NCBI GenBank assembly: GCA_018292915.2
Contig: JACVVK020000203.1
Location: forward strand, 22,501 to 86,500
Direction of reading: 5' to 3'
From: Batillaria attramentaria
Taxonomy: Eukaryota; Mollusca; Gastropoda; Batillariidae
DNA length: 64,000 nucleotides
Shown: one piece after another, positions 25,021 to 39,500 of the stretch
Numbering within the stretch: position 1 is the stretch's first letter
Layout: each line of letters starts with the position of its first letter
The notes under the pieces: model-generated
What the model saw: the letters and a program-made list of their open reading frames with translations, nothing else
The model's database searches: none
Told to the model about the DNA's origin: nothing
Made by a program: the position numbers and the translations under genes

Positions 25021-27052
25021 CGTTCAGGCCAGGTCTACTGTCATACAGTAAAACGGCCTAAGTGCTTCTCAAATCCATGACACAGAAACCCTTTTACTAA
25101 ATGACAGATGCAGAGCAGATGGTACTTAAGCTGCACAGGAGATCTATACTGGCATATACTTGTGGTATATAATGTACTGTGACCACCTCACACATGCCTG
25201 TGAACAGTACTCCAGACCAAGCTGTTGTTTGACAGAAGTGAGAGCACAATAAACTAAAAGAGTTTCTAACACCTTGCACAAGTTGAGTTAGTCCCATCAC
25301 ACTGCAGCAAGAGTGAAGTACATGTTGATACATCTATGTATTTAAATACTGCATCAGAGCATGAAGACTTACCAAAATTCCACGTAACCTTTTCCGTTTC
25401 TTTTTAAATTTGGTTTTTCCTTACTCATTTGGTTGTATAATTTGTTTAGTTTTTCAAAACAGTCTCAACTTCCACGTTGTCAAACGACCACTTACGTTCC
25501 AACACACACCTGTACAGCTCTGCCAAGAAAAAGCACTGCAGAAAATCAGACAGTGGCTGCCGTATGTCACACGCATGTTCTACAGTATAAGTTTAGTTAG
25601 GTACTCTTGTTTGTTAAGCTACTCTTGACAACAGCTGGTGCAGCTTTCCCCCTTCAGTGTCAGCTCTCCCTAATGTGTGCAACAGATTTCATTACCAGAT
25701 ACACACACACCACTTGACTGCAGGTTAGCTGCTGTATAATACGGATAATACTGTACTGCATACAAATTTTATACACAGCTCTGTACTGGTCTTCAGCAGT
25801 TCCGTTCTGCGCACGAAGGTGTTACTAGTACTGGTTTTTTGTTTTGTTTTTTTAATTATTATTGTTGTTTGTGTGTTGTCATTGCTGGTGGTTGTGATGG
25901 GGGTGGTGGTTGTGATGGGGGTGGTGGTCCCAATGGTGCCATTTTTAATACTTATATATATATATGATATTGGAGGGGGGGGGGAGGGGGGACTGTTTCA
26001 ATTCAGGTCTTTATTTTGCTTTCTTTTATATTATCAACCTGAAAGTTCACCCAGATACATGTACTACCATCTTGCGACCTAGCCTTCTCCACGTACACAG
26101 CCAAAAGTTTCCATCCCCAGCCTTATGCAGACCTAAACCTGTGTGGTTCCCATTCACCAAATGTTAAAGATCTCGAACCACTGGCAGCGCCCATGATCAA
26201 TAAGCTGTCGCAGTTCTAGAAGAGAGAGACGCTCTCTCTATGCAAAGCTGGTTTCCCCCAAAATCACACACCCCATCTCGTGCGTGGGGACTCCAAAACT
26301 GACACTCAGGACATAGGGAGCAAATTATCCTACAAATTTGGTTTTCGTTTCCCTCCTCCGCTGGTTTGATGGCCAATGCCAACTTTGCTTTGGGGCTGTG
26401 GGTGTCCGCCGCCACAGCACATCTGACATGGCTTCATGACACGTACAGCAGAACCTTTTTTGAGCGACCACCTTTTTCTAGGTGACCACCTGCCTTTAAA
26501 GGACAGCATTAACCCACAAATTACAGAAATTTTGGTAAAGTTTTCAAAATCTGCTATGTTGCACCAATGACAGCCAACTAAGACACCACTGGAATTTTTC
26601 TTTTTCCATTAAGATGACAGTGTGCTCTATGTGCTCACTGTAAGACTTAGAGGCGTCTCCTGGACAAACACCTCTCTTTTAAGACCACTTTCATTTGCCC
26701 AAAGGAGTGATGGCCCAAAAGATGTTTTACTATTTAAAAAAGAAGACACATTTCAGTGGCTGAACTACAGTGTTGCAGGGAAAAAGTGAACCCTTTTTTC
26801 TACATTTGTGCTGTATTCCACCTCCGCCCCCCCCCCCCCCCCCCCTTCTATTTCTGAGGAGGAGTAATTAAGTGTTCTATTTCTGAGGAAGGGTGAGAAA
26901 GGGTCGCTGTAAATAAATAATCACATCTTCTACATTGTATTACAGTATATATATTATATATCTGAGGAAGGACACAATAACCATGGGTGCACCCTAAATA
27001 CAAAATAGCCACTACTTTCGTTGACCGCTTTCACTGTTCTTCCTGAACATAT
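25021..27052. other. No gene recognised
   Basis: AT-rich unique sequence with a short G-run at 25974 and a C-run at 26827. No frame above 90 codons. Presumed intron of the CASK-like gene. Confidence 0.45.
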
Positions 27053-27065
27053 TACACACACACAC

Positions 27066-27118
<53 letters not shown>

Positions 27119-27284
27119 TGCGTGCGCACACATGTATACACAAATGGACAGCATCGTCTGACTGACTAACTCTGAGAAACACAAGTACATGTATTCATTA
27201 TTCACATGAACTGTTGTCTGTTCTTGGGTATGCGCCAAGGAAAAGGCCACACTGGCAACTCTCTCTCTCTCTCTAACTCCTCTG

Positions 27285-27330
<46 letters not shown>
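27053..27330. repeat. (CA)n and (GT)n microsatellites in inverted order
   Basis: CA block 27053-27115 and GT block 27284-27328 with about 170 bp between. Confidence 0.92.
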
Positions 27331-27331
<1 letters not shown>

Positions 27332-27657
27332 ACTGACGGAAGCAGCTGACAAACATGATGCATGTATTGTAGTGTCTGAGGTTAAATCCTGTCCCCCCCC
27401 CCCCCCCCCCCAATAACAGTGACATACCTCTCCATGGCTTGTGGAGCTCTATGCCCTGGGGAAACACCATAAACAACTGCCCAGCGCTTTTGCATCAAAA
27501 GCCTGCTTACTGAACCGTGAATACTCTTTCTGTTGTCTCAAAGGGGCACTAATTTTCCAAAGAGGCGACGACACTACATCACAAAAAGTCACAGCCTCAC
27601 ATACACCCTCACACATCCTTGGACTTGAAGGCAATTACTTACAATAATGTCAATTGT

Positions 27658-27690
<33 letters not shown>

Positions 27691-27949
27691 AATGTATTGG
27701 AGATATCTTCCAATATTCAGGCTGTGGCCCCTGGAAAGCGCATCACCATTTGTACGGCGCAAAACATTTTTATTTTCTTTTTCTTGCATGCAAATACCGT
27801 TTCCATGGTCCCTCCAAGACTGAATGGGATCTTTTACACACATGTGCACAAACACACATGTGCACAAACACAAACACACACGCACACGCACACACACACA
27901 CGTATGTAAATTAAGGTAAAACAGGCAGCAGAAACAAATCAGCGAGCGA

Positions 27950-28072
27950 ATTTGACTCCAAGTGGTGAGGAAAATCCCCATCAAAATTCTTGCCCACCAG
28001 GGGACTTGAACCCTGCACCTCAGGATTCGCCTGGCAGACACCTTGCCCCCTACGCCAAATCCCCATGCATGC
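27950..28072 (-). mobile_element. tRNA-like SINE head (single copy in the window)
   Basis: On the minus strand GGATTTGGCGTAGGGGGCAA and a box B (GGGTTCAAGTCCCC) form a tRNA-like head, followed by AATTTTGATGGGGATTTTCC. The left neighbour 27720-27840 may be part of the same element but I could not prove it. Confidence 0.5.
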
Positions 28073-28084
28073 ATGTTTGTTTTG

Positions 28085-28116
<32 letters not shown>

Positions 28117-28689
28117 TCTGCCTTGCCTGATAACTCTCCAGCAGTCCTTTTTTTCACAAATCAATGTGACTGCAGCACAGGACATGAATTTTGCTTGTAT
28201 AACCGGCCATGCCAGGGAATCTGAAGCAGTCAAGGCAATAATGTGGGGTGTCTGGGGTGCAGCTCAATTTGCTTGTCTAGATCTGTCTCAGCGCCTGACT
28301 GCGGTTCTACAAGCGTTCCTATGCTTACAGATGACACACTGATCCTAGAAGTTCCTGTTTCTCAACGCACAGACTGACATGTATCCAGAAACTTCCTTCA
28401 TGTCTCATACTTCGTGTAATCATACAGTCAATCATTAACACGACCATATAATGAACGTGTACCCTACTTATCGAGTCTGAACACACGAAGTCAAATGACT
28501 GACCACTATGAAGTGTCCACAAAGATAACCACTACTTGCCGCAAGTAGTGTAAGATAAAAGATGCATACACGTAGCGATATAGATTGGATGAGAAGGCTC
28601 AAGTACTAACAATCAGGACAAATACATACATTACGCTGAGATGCAGCCGATATTTTAAACTTTAAAGTGAAAATGCAGATGATATTCCC

Positions 28690-28735
<46 letters not shown>

Positions 28736-28904
28736 GGTGGGTGGTAGATGGCTGTGGTGGGGGGATGGCGGGGCAGTGTTGGGACGGGGTAGCCGTGGGT
28801 TTGGGGTTGCTACCCTTTGAAGAGCTTTAAAAATGAATGGATACAATTACAAAGATTACTGAACACAAGCACGCACAGAAAAAAAAAGAAAAAAGATCAC
28901 TTAC

Positions 28905-28993
28905 TTGCCAATGACCTCGAACAGCTCGTACACGTTGTCAAAAAGTATCTCCTCTCCCTGGTCATCAAGATCCACAGTTTCTTCCGCCATCAT
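28905..28993 (-). CDS. CASK: CASK-like MAGUK kinase, first coding exon (partial gene)
   Basis: This is the first coding exon of a gene read leftwards. The reading starts at the ATG at 28993-28991, with a second in-frame ATG directly after it, and gives 29 residues plus two bases of codon 30. The last residues read ILFDNVYELFEVIG followed by a split Lys codon. This closely matches the start of animal CASK (peripheral plasma membrane protein, a MAGUK with an N-terminal CaM-kinase-like domain), where the same segment leads into the glycine-rich loop. The donor on the minus strand is AA|GTAAGTGATC, phase 2. CASK is a scaffold at synapses and cell junctions and binds neurexin, Mint and Veli. I did not find exon 2 in the remaining 28.9 kb, so intron 1 probably runs beyond the window. 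The family call rests on about 20 residues; another MAGUK is unlikely but possible. Confidence 0.78.
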
Positions 28994-29096
28994 GGATACA
29001 CTTCAGTGATCACCCTTTAAGTGATTTATCTCCCCTGCTGCCTCTTGAGTTTTTGGAAGGGCTCACAGTACTGACATCAACTGGCACAGTTTCAAT
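28994..29096 (-). other. Probable 5' untranslated part of the CASK-like first coding exon
   Basis: On the minus strand the bases before the CASK-like ATG extend back to a good splice acceptor, CCTTTTACAG, whose AG lies at 29097-29098. This suggests that the coding exon begins at 29096 and that a separate non-coding first exon lies further right. I could not identify that upstream exon or the promoter. Confidence 0.4.
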
Positions 29097-29734
29097 CTGT
29101 AAAAGGAAGAGATGCCTGATTATGAAGCTTTGACCCATCTAGTTTCAATGTGTGAAAAAACAAACGACCGCACTTAGATCTCATAGTTCAGAACTACTCT
29201 ACGGACAGTGCTCACTCTTGTGCGAACACACAAATCAAAATCAAAGTCTGACATTTTTTCTTGACTTTTGCTGTTGCTTTGTTTGTTATCAATCGAAAAG
29301 CCATGAAGAAATTCTGCTTTTTCAATGATACACCGTTGATTACTGGGGGCAACGGGGCACTAACATACATATAGCTGCCCCACATAATTTGCAAGCCTTG
29401 CAGTGTTACAGTACAGTGACTCATTGATTCACTGTTGGATAAACCTCATCCCCGTCTGACATTTCATGATCGCACCACAGGTTTCCTGCAAGCGCATTAT
29501 TTATCAACTGCTGGCACCTACTCTAGATATCCACTGTATACAGGACACAGTGCAAATGACACCTCATACGTAATACCATCCAAAAACAGACACCACAAGG
29601 ATGACACCAGCAGTTGCCTGTGTGAACTGACAAAATCTTTAAAAATCATTACACACTCAGTGTTTCCGATAGCTTTCACACCAAAGAGTCCCAGGGCCGC
29701 TCTTCCAGAATGTCACGGGGTCTATTTCTTCTTT

Positions 29735-30113
29735 CTTCCTCTGTATTGTATAGGCGCTTAACCCAATTTCATGAATCGGCTAAAAGCGCCATAAAGTGAA
29801 CCCAACACGCACGCTCACGTGAATCACACATTGGACATAAACACATTACAATCACTTGGTGTGAAGGGTCAGCTCACCTATTTAAGTTTCGAATTTAGAA
29901 AATTTTGCATTTATTTTTCAAATTTTGTGCGCTGAACATTTCCAAAGCAGATGGGGAGGAAGCCAAAGTACCCGGAGAGAACCCCCGACGATCGGCCCGA
30001 ATGATCGGTGCCACATATGAGAAGGAAAAATTCTTTGCCCCGAGTGGGACTCGAACCCCTGACCTCTCGCATTGGTGACAAGTCTCTTAACCACTAGACC
30101 ACTGACCGCCCCT
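29735..30113 (-). mobile_element. SINE family C (tRNA-derived), full copy
   Basis: Family C has a tRNA-like head (GTCTAGTGGTTAAGAGACTT, box B GGGTTCGAGTCCC), a middle with GGGTTCTCTCCGGGTACTTT, and a 3' part with GTGATTCACGTGAGCGTG and GCGCTTTTAGCCG. The 3' part ends in GCGCCTATACAATAC. Here all parts are present on the minus strand, upstream of the CASK-like gene. Confidence 0.85.
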
Positions 30114-31991
30114 ATACATATGTAGCTATTGCAATTTCTAAGAGTCCCTTTGTAATACTTTTGTTCATTTTCTTTTCTGACCCCTCTAGCGCACTGCTGC
30201 TGTCTCTGGCGGTGTCTTCACGTCATACGTCACAATTTGACTTGCCAGTCTCCTCGCCTGGCTGGTCTTTGAACTTCAAGTCGAATGATCACTAGTCATT
30301 ATACTCCTCCCACAGCTATTCTGTCATCAGCTTTGAGCAAAGATCGTTTGACTGGGCAGGGCAGTAACAGAAAAAGTGTGCATCACTGGAACGCAGTGAC
30401 TTGTCTGCATCATTTTCAGATTACAGTGCATATTTTACTCACTATAGCGCATAATCGGAAACACTGACTCTGAACACAGGAATTTATAAATAATCTAAGA
30501 AAAAATATTAAACAATTACTGAACACAATAATGGGTCACAAGACGGTATTTAAGTGCAAAGAGAATGCTCTTCTAAAGTTTATGATCACCTTTCTGTAAA
30601 ATACATGTGGGCATGTATGAGAATTCAAATGTTAATTCCTGCCATGTACGTGTCAGTTCTGTCCGTGAGTGTGTCATGGGCAAATCAATATGGGGGCTTC
30701 TCTGAAATTTCTTATCTCTGTGTATACACTATAATACAGTATACATGTGTGTCTATCTGTATGTGTTTGCCTGTGTGTATCAAACTGTCACATTGTGTCA
30801 TGTGGGTGTATGTCACATTCTCTGTGTGTGTCACATGCACATCAACTTCCTTTTGGTAAACACCGCAGTGCCACGAATGATTCAACATATGTATGTCAGA
30901 GCGTGCAGTAAAACCAAGAAGAATTAAAACAAGGACAAACATTATACCATCTGTTGCCTGTCCCCATAGCTACGACACAGAAAGTCTGTATAGGAGTGCA
31001 TGAAAAATGAACATAAACACACACACACACACACACACACAGTGCTCCAATAGAAACACCTGTACGCAACATCAGCTCGAGCAGTACGTCAATCACTAGT
31101 ATCGCTTTCCGCAACAAACTCTGCCCTGCACGACTCTCATCACACCAAAACATGCCTAACCCTCAGAATCTGAATCCTGGTTACTGGCACCACATCACAT
31201 CACCAGCGTGGTCAATAAAAAGCCTCCAGGGACCGGCTACGTGCTGTTCCAGTCAGAAATGTGGAATGGGCGAAATTGACGAGGTGGGGGTACTTTCCTA
31301 AGTTGTGTTCCCCCTCGGCGGCATCAGCACAGCCGTATGTAGAGCGCATTAGGTGATCAGACGAAAGGTACTGGTGCAAGAGAAGTGCTGGGCATTACCT
31401 TATCAGTACATAATCCGTAGGAAGACCTCGATCCAGCATGCGACAGTAAGTTGTCAAAGTACTCCACGGGTCAGAACATAGAAAGTTCACAGGTCACCGA
31501 TCGGTTTCCGCCTGTGCCTCAAGTTCCGGTCTGTGCGCCGTGGATTCTGGTCAGGTCAACTCGGCCCACTACAAAGTCGGCCTTTGAATACTCGGCTCCG
31601 GTCACATTTACGTCGTCCTTATACTAAAGTCGGCTTTAATCCAATGCCGGTCCAGTCTTGCTTTCTTTTTGCTAAGTGCATTCAAAACTGATCGTGCTCC
31701 CGGCTTCTTCTTCAAGAAAACAAATTTTAAAATGTTCCGTATGTGTTTCGGCGGCCCGGTCCGTCAAAACAGTGTGCACTGAAGATATAGTAATGTGGCC
31801 GGACCGAAGCCCGAACTGAGACCGGCGGAGCCGGGTTAGTACTAACTTGAACGAGGTCATAGTCAGTCAGTACTGATAGGGTCGGAAACCGGCATCCAAA
31901 AGCACTGAAAAAAAATTTAACTTGAAACAGAAGACGTGTCAAGTTATTAGTATTAGTAATAAGTGTGCTCCTTTTCATAACTTGAATCGAT
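30114..31991. other. Intergenic sequence between the divergent CASK-like and DED-caspase genes
   Basis: The stretch 31250-31850 is richer in CG and contains many GGTC/CGGC words, which would suit a promoter for the non-coding first exon of the CASK-like gene. I found no splice donor that I could assign with confidence. Confidence 0.35.
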
Positions 31992-32052
31992 TTATCGTGA
32001 AATAATTAGCCGCGCCTGGCGCCTGACGGCGTCGCTAATTATTTCACGATAA
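31992..32052. repeat. Perfect 19-bp inverted repeat (hairpin)
   Basis: TTATCGTGAAATAATTAGC at 31992-32010 is repeated in inverted form at 32034-32052, around a GC-rich 23-bp centre that contains CGCCTGACGGCG. It may be a tiny foldback element. Confidence 0.7.
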
Positions 32053-32156
32053 TGAGGCCACTGAGGGGTGCAGCGGCTTAACTTAGTCTCGTGCGAAATG
32101 GCCGGGCCCAAACCAGCAGCGCGGCAGGCAGATTTTGCTCAAGTAGCACTCTAACC

Positions 32157-32614
32157 GAAGTTCCTCCCAGATCATGGGTGGAACCCACGGAGGACTCAGA
32201 AGCTGGGACAATTTTTATTATGCATGATGATGGAGATGAGGATGATAGTAAGATGAATTGATGCTATGGAGGTCCATGTGGTTTGGGACTGCGGGACAGG
32301 GCCGCATTCCACGCTTCCTGTCATAAATATCCCGGTATTAACCAGGCCCGGGAACTACGGCACCTGCGGTGCCGGCCGTGTAATCATCCACATCATAAGA
32401 CGTGTCATACTAAGGGAAGCACCCCCAAAGTCGCACCCGTGAAGTGGGTGAAACTCGACTGTGTGGCAACAGCCTCCCCATCGGGCCCATAGCACACCCG
32501 CTCTGGGTAGGAGCCGACCTAGGTAGGAAAAATCCCGCTTGCCTCGGCTGGGATTCGAACCCGGGTCTCCCGGTCCATGATCCGAAGTGCTAACCACTAC
32601 ACTACGGGGGCCGG
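32157..32614 (-). mobile_element. SINE family B (tRNA-derived, about 480 bp)
   Basis: Family B has a tRNA-Glu/Asp-like head (CCCGTAGTGTAGTGGTTAGC, box B GGGTTCGAATCCC) and a long body with GGTCGGCTCCTA, CACGGGTGCGACTTTGGGGG and GATATTTATGACAGGAAGCG, ending in an A-rich tail. This copy lacks the last 40 bp and the tail. It lies upstream of the DED caspase. Confidence 0.88.
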
Positions 32615-33059
32615 TTGTTGTGTTTTTTTACTTCGGTTTTAGATTGTAAGGCGCCTAGAGCCTATCCCCCCGGGGATAGGCGCCCTATTATTATTATTAT
32701 TGTATGTGAACGGCATGCTGCTTATCATCGTTATTTTCAAGTTGTGGCTTGAGACCACGCCGCACCATTTGCTCACACATAATTCATCAGTTTCTCGGAC
32801 GTACAGAGGGTTGTAGCTATGAAAGACGTTTTCCGAACTCATCATTGTTGACAAAGAACCTGCCCACTACTTCAAGAGTCACCAGTTGAGAAGGAAACAA
32901 AATTAATACAAAACAAACATGCTCAGACGTTGTCCTTGATGTCTGATAGCATCTCTGGGTGCAAGCGGCTGTCTTATATTAAATAAAACTATAAAGTACG
33001 GCAGACAGCGTAGGTTCAACACCCGCCAAATATCCTCTAACCGACAGCATATACGCGGA

Positions 33060-33935
<876 letters not shown>

Positions 33936-34639
33936 CGCACCCTATACGACCACCCGAGACGAGCGATGTCCAATATTACAAATACCAAAAATGCCGGTTC
34001 CGTTTCATTATCAGCTTCGGTGATGTGGGATCAGTTTTCAGTATAATTCTTCCTCGCGCCTCAGTCCTCGCTCTCCTTGCACCACTTCCTCGCACCGTCC
34101 ATTTGGACGGAACCTTTATTGAAAGTTTGTTGTCACGAGTTGTGCTAGCTCTTCTCTCTCTCTCTCTCTCTCTACTTTTCACTGAGTACTGTACCCTCTT
34201 CTACCGGCATCGAGTATTTCTTGTCAAAACAGAAAATTGTTCCGCGATGTGTTTTCGTAGATTACGTCTGTGATTGCACCTTCTCAGTCAATAATGGCAA
34301 AATCTTGTTAACTATGGGGGAAAAAAAAACAAAAACAGGCAGGTAAAATGACAGATCTACATACGTGTATGTATGTCGAGTCTATGGTGAATTATTATTT
34401 GTTCAGTTTCCGAAACATTTACAGTAGGGCGAAACTGATCTTGAGTTTTGGTCCTTGGGGATGCTCACTGAGATTTTGTTCACAGTTCAATGGGAGTCAG
34501 ACAGGGAGACTGATAAGTTACCCCGTTATTATTTCCACTGTTTCTTAATAACTTAATAATAAGAATGGTTATCTTAATTAATTTCACTACGAGTCGTAGT
34601 ATCTTCAAGTGTAGATAATTCAGAATGAAAATAATAATA

Positions 34640-34893
34640 ATAACAGGGTATTGTATAGGCGCTTTACACAGTTTCTTGAATCGGCTCAAAGCGTCGCGAA
34701 CTCAGTGAACCCCGGCAACACGCACGCTCACGTGAAGCACATTTCAACAGCCCAAAGCTCTTCTAGTTATCCATGTGACAAGTTTCGGAATGTAGAATTG
34801 CGGCATTTATTTTAAAATTTGGTGGGCTGAACATATCCAAAGCAGACTGAGGGGGAGGAAGCCGGAGTACCCGGAGAAAACCCCCGACGAATA
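34640..34893 (-). mobile_element. SINE family C, head missing
   Basis: The 3' part and the middle (CCGGAGTACCCGGAGAAAAC on the plus strand) are present and the tRNA-like head is absent. It lies about 450 bp before the inferred first exon end of the DED caspase. Confidence 0.75.
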
Positions 34894-35341
34894 AAATTGC
34901 ATGAATTTTCGATTTTTCTGAAAATTTACAAAGCAATAAATTTTCACAGTGTTAATGTCATCTCCCCATCCGGCAGTCCAGCTATCGGCTATCATCACAG
35001 TCGGACGGAGACCGCCGGGCCGCGACCGTGACCTAGTAGTCATTAACAGTGAGGTCACTGTGACGCGGCCTCAGCGACTAACGTATGAGAGAGAGTGAAA
35101 AGCAGATGCACGGTGGTCGTAGATACAGACTGGTGTCTTTTACACCAACATCGCATCAACTGTGTCGTTTCAAGTGTATGGACACAGTAGAACTGGGGCG
35201 ACCTGGCTATAGTTTTGGGGTGACCTGGCTATGGGTAGGCCGAGTTGGTGGGCCGAGTAAAAAATGGGCCGAGTTGACCTGCTACCGAAAGCGCAAGTAC
35301 GATTCGTTCGCTGTTCGGTGCCGGTTGCCCTAACTTGGACG

Positions 35342-35521
35342 GTAAGTGTATTTCTATATCGTTAGTGTCCTTGCTAAACCTCGTAAACTTTATGCAGAAA
35401 TAACCACATCAGTCGACAGTCAGTGTAAAATTTGTGCGGTCTTTGCACAGAGAGACAAGGGTCGGTAATGTGGTCTCTCTGCTTTGCATGACAACTTAGA
35501 TTCCTGTTCGGTTCGTTGCAG
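35342..35521 (+). other. Probable intron in the 5' UTR of the DED caspase gene
   Basis: A strong donor (GGACG|GTAAGTGT) lies at 35342 and a good acceptor (TTCGTTGCAG|GGAAC) ends at 35521, eight bases before the start codon of the DED caspase. This implies a non-coding first exon ending at 35341 and a 180-bp intron. The preceding 150 bp are fairly GC-rich and contain several GGCCGAGT repeats, which is compatible with a promoter region. I see no TATA box that I would defend. Confidence 0.5.
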
Positions 35522-35529
35522 GGAACAAG

Positions 35530-36525
35530 ATGGCACAGGACATCGTAGCAGACGCAGTCCCTGATGAGGAGCCTCTTGATCTAGCGATCGTTGCTGTGAA
35601 AATTGACAACGAACTACATGCCGAAGACCTGACAAGTCTGAAGTTCCTTTGCCAAGAACTGGTAATTGGCAGCAAACTGCAACAAGCTGATTCAGCTGTT
35701 GAACTGATACATCTGCTCGAAAGTGCCAGTATCGTTACAAGCAGCGATTTCTTTGTGTTAGCAGATCTGCTGCAGTACATCGGTAGAGTGGACATCTTAG
35801 AAGCAGTTGGTTTTACTGAGAAAGGAGTCCTTCAACGCAGGCGTCGTGAGGGCTCAGTCATTAAACCTCTCTACGTTCTTCTCTTGAAGATTTCTGATGA
35901 CCTGACAGAAAAAGATGTCAAAAAGATGGCAAGTTTGTGCCCGCAGGTTCCTCAGTCAAAGAAACTGTCTTGTGGAACGGATCTGTTTACTGTTATGTGC
36001 CAGCATCGAACAATTTCTCATGGGAATGTGCAGCCCCTTGTGAAAATATTACAGACGTTGGAAAGGACTGCCTTGGTTGATCGTGTCACACGTTACGTAG
36101 GTAAGTTCCCATGCTGTAGCCAATGCATGCGTAATTATCAGGTGTGCAGTAAATGTTCATCTGTAACTTTGATTAAATACACTTTCCATATTAACTTTTG
36201 TGATGATGTCTGTTGTCTTCCACCTCTCCCAAGGGCTGGATCCAAGGGGGGGTACTTTGGTACTACAGCCCCCCCCCCCCCCCCTCGGCAGTAGCATCAA
36301 ACTGTAAATAATTGTTTAAAACTGTTGCAACGCTTGTGTTATAGTGCCGTATGTAACAGAAACTCAAAAACGTCGTTTGTTGTGTTTGGCCTTTTACAAG
36401 ACCCGGGCAGTAAGCACCAAAAAAAAAAAAAAAAAAAATCAGCACCCCTCCCTGAAAACTAATTGATCCGGCCCTGCTCCCTAACCATGTCTTGTAGTTG
36501 TCTGGTATAATCAGTACAGTGTGTC

Positions 36526-36577
<52 letters not shown>

Positions 36578-39500
36578 TTTACAGATTCTCAAGACTCAGT
36601 GATGCGAGATTTGGAGCAGAAATTTGTACGAATGATGAAGTTGAGAGGTCATAATGTCTCAGGCATGTTTCCTGCTCCAGCTCCGATAGAGGTTTGATGG
36701 TTTGTTTGTTGTTCGGTTTTGTTGTATTGTGTGTTTGTCGTTATTTTGTTTGGTTTTTTTTGTAGTTGTTTTTTGGTTGTTGTTTTGGTCTTGTTTGATT
36801 TGTTTGTTTTTTGTTGTTGTTTTTGTTGTTTTGTTTTGGTTTTTTGTTTGTTTTTTTCTTGGGGGGGTGGGGGGGGGGTGGAGGTTGTAGTTTAATTTGT
36901 TTCTTTGTTGTTGTTGTTGTTGTTGATTTTTGTTTCATATTGTGTATGCATATATGGTTGATCAGCTGTGAGAATTATTGTCAGCTCTGATCAGAACCTT
37001 TGACTTTTCAGATGTACAGTGTAGCTCCTTTTCTGCAGTGTATCTTAATTAGACTTAGTTTTGTCAAGTGTATATTTATGTATAAGATTTCCAGTGGAAA
37101 GAAAATAGTGCCAAACAGTCATAGCTCGATTTCATGTGGATATTCATATGTAGGACTATAGCTGAATAGGAAGACTGTGCCATGTGCCTTCAGTTATTTT
37201 GTTGGGATGCATGTAACTAGATTTAATTTCAGGCAAAATCAGCATTGTTATGTGGTCGCACTGGAGAAAAAAATCCTACCAGTTCTTTCAAGACAGTGTG
37301 ATGCAGAAACTGTTCAATTTCTTTTGGTGTGCAGATGCCCGACAGACTGGATGCACTAAAACGTGAGTATGATAAACATGTATGACAATCCTGAAAAGCA
37401 ACCAAGTCTCCAAAATGCACAAAACCTGTTAATGAACAAGTATAGCGGTTGGAGGCCAGTACGTGCAGCATGTTTGTATGTTTTGGGTGTTGTCTGTGTT
37501 CCCATTCATTCATGAAGGAAGCGGGTATGATCAAACAAAACAAGATTTTAGCATGTCCATGGCACCCTAGCTGGCTAAAGAAATAAATAAATCAATAAAT
37601 AAATTAACTTGTTTAATATTCCTTTAATGTGGTCAAAGTTTTGATTTACTGTATGGAGATGGAGGGGGGGGGGACTTTAATTTTGTGTGTGTCGGGGGGT
37701 GGGGGTGGGGATTTCATTTTGCAACAAGTACTGGTACACAACTTTGGTTTTAAAATTCCATGCCATGCATTGGAATATTCATTTCCACCTCACTGCTGAT
37801 CGCTTTTTAATTTTTTGCAAGATAAAAAAGACACAACAGGACTGGTTGGGGTATTCTATATTAAACTTCTTTGATGGTGGAGGGTAACTAAATCGAGCTA
37901 TCCAGAAAATGTGCATACCGTGTACATGTAGTTGAGAATTAAAAGAAACAGAAACAGTTAATTTGTACTGTTGGTGAAAGCATTTAACGAGGTGTGTGGT
38001 TGCCATTACTTCAGAGTTGTGGTGGCTGTCATCTGCTGTCAACTTTGCTTACTTTTGTCTCTTTCAGAGTCTGACAAAGATCCTCGTGATGTGAAAGTTG
38101 TGCCAGTGGACAAACACACCGACAGTGAAATGTATGAAATCTTTCTGCAGATGTTTAGCAAGACCCCAGATCAGGTGAGGACAGCAATAGCATTTTTTTT
38201 CACTTCTGGGCGTTACAAATACAATCATGCTAAGTGACTCCAAAACAAGGCCTTTAGTGCATGTGCCGTGCTCTCCACTTGCCTGCGGCCATCCAGGGTC
38301 CGCACAAGCCCCAGCTTCAAGGCCTACATGCAAAAGGGCTTGGTTGTTTTTTAGCCTGTCAACTGCCCTGAAATTTGTCTAATTTTTTGTTTTGTCTTTT
38401 TTTCTTCTTTTTTTTTGTGTAGGATGTTTACCCTATGGTGAACGACATACATGGGATATTTCTGCTTATCACCAATGCTTCATTCAAAAAAGCACGGGAG
38501 GCTCGAGGTGGTGGCAGATTCCCAGAGGACAGAACTGGCAGTGGCAGTAACCTGGACGTTATCTGTTTGAAAAAACTGTTTGAGCAGCTCCACTTCGAAG
38601 TTGTGATAAAAGAAGACTGTACAGCTGCGGTAGGTAAAGATAAAGGTGAAAATTTGTGTGAAGTAGTGGTATTTTGTCTGAAACATTTCATTGTTTAAAA
38701 AAAAAACAAAAAACACCCTAATGAGTAGCAGAGTGGAGAGTATACTGATGATAAGAAAGAGAAGGAAAAGATTTTTTTTTCAGCAACTAACCCCAAATGA
38801 TCCTGCCATTCACCCACTCACCTGTTTGAAATCAGTTATGTACTTAATACCATGTAGCAGTCAAGTGCTTTCATTAGTTTTGTTTTGTTTTGTATTGTTT
38901 TGTTTGGGTGTGTTGCCTAATGTGACAAAATGTTGATTGAAAAAATCCTTTTTGTTCCAGGATATGAAAAAGAAGATTAGGAAGCAATGCAGGCGTGACT
39001 TCAAGAAATATGACTGCTTTGCATGTGCAATACTGTCCCACGGCACAGAGAAGGGCATCATGGGGGTGGACGGTGAAATTATGCCGCTTCGTTGCTTATA
39101 CACCATTTTCAGTGATTTTCCTGACCTTGCAGAAAAACCGAAACTGTTCATAGTACAAGCCTGCCAAGGCGGTGAGTTCGTTTCACCAGTTTCTGTTGTG
39201 TGTTTTACTTACGAGGCATGTACATGCGGAAATAGCTACGAAGAAAAATGGATTAGACCACTTCTGAAACTTTCATAGTGTATATACATGTAGATAAGGA
39301 GACGCTGCATTTTGACACTGGAAGCTTTTTTAAAAACTTTGTATCCTCTGATATTGAAGACATCAGTCAGTTTTAGGGCAATCTGCCTTATTTTGGGGGT
39401 GGGGGGGGGGAGGGCAAATCTACACACAGGCTATATATAGAAAAAGCACTTGCCTGCAGCTTATGAGGCCACTTCGGACCTAGGTTCAGGTCTTGGGTGT

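Noticed and set aside
30040..30113. Possible tRNA genes from tRNA-like segments (also at 13968, 51042, 57903)
   Set aside because: Each is followed by a conserved SINE body; the acceptor stems do not close and the copies are dispersed with target duplications.
30554..30859. 101-codon frame upstream of the caspase
   Set aside because: Cys/Val/Ser-rich translation of GTGTGT/ATGTGT-rich DNA; no domain or splice context.
36101..36294. Continuation of the first DED-caspase reading frame beyond 36100
   Set aside because: A strong donor (TAG|GTAAGT) lies at 36101, the sequence after it does not resemble a caspase prodomain, and the next exon joins in frame.
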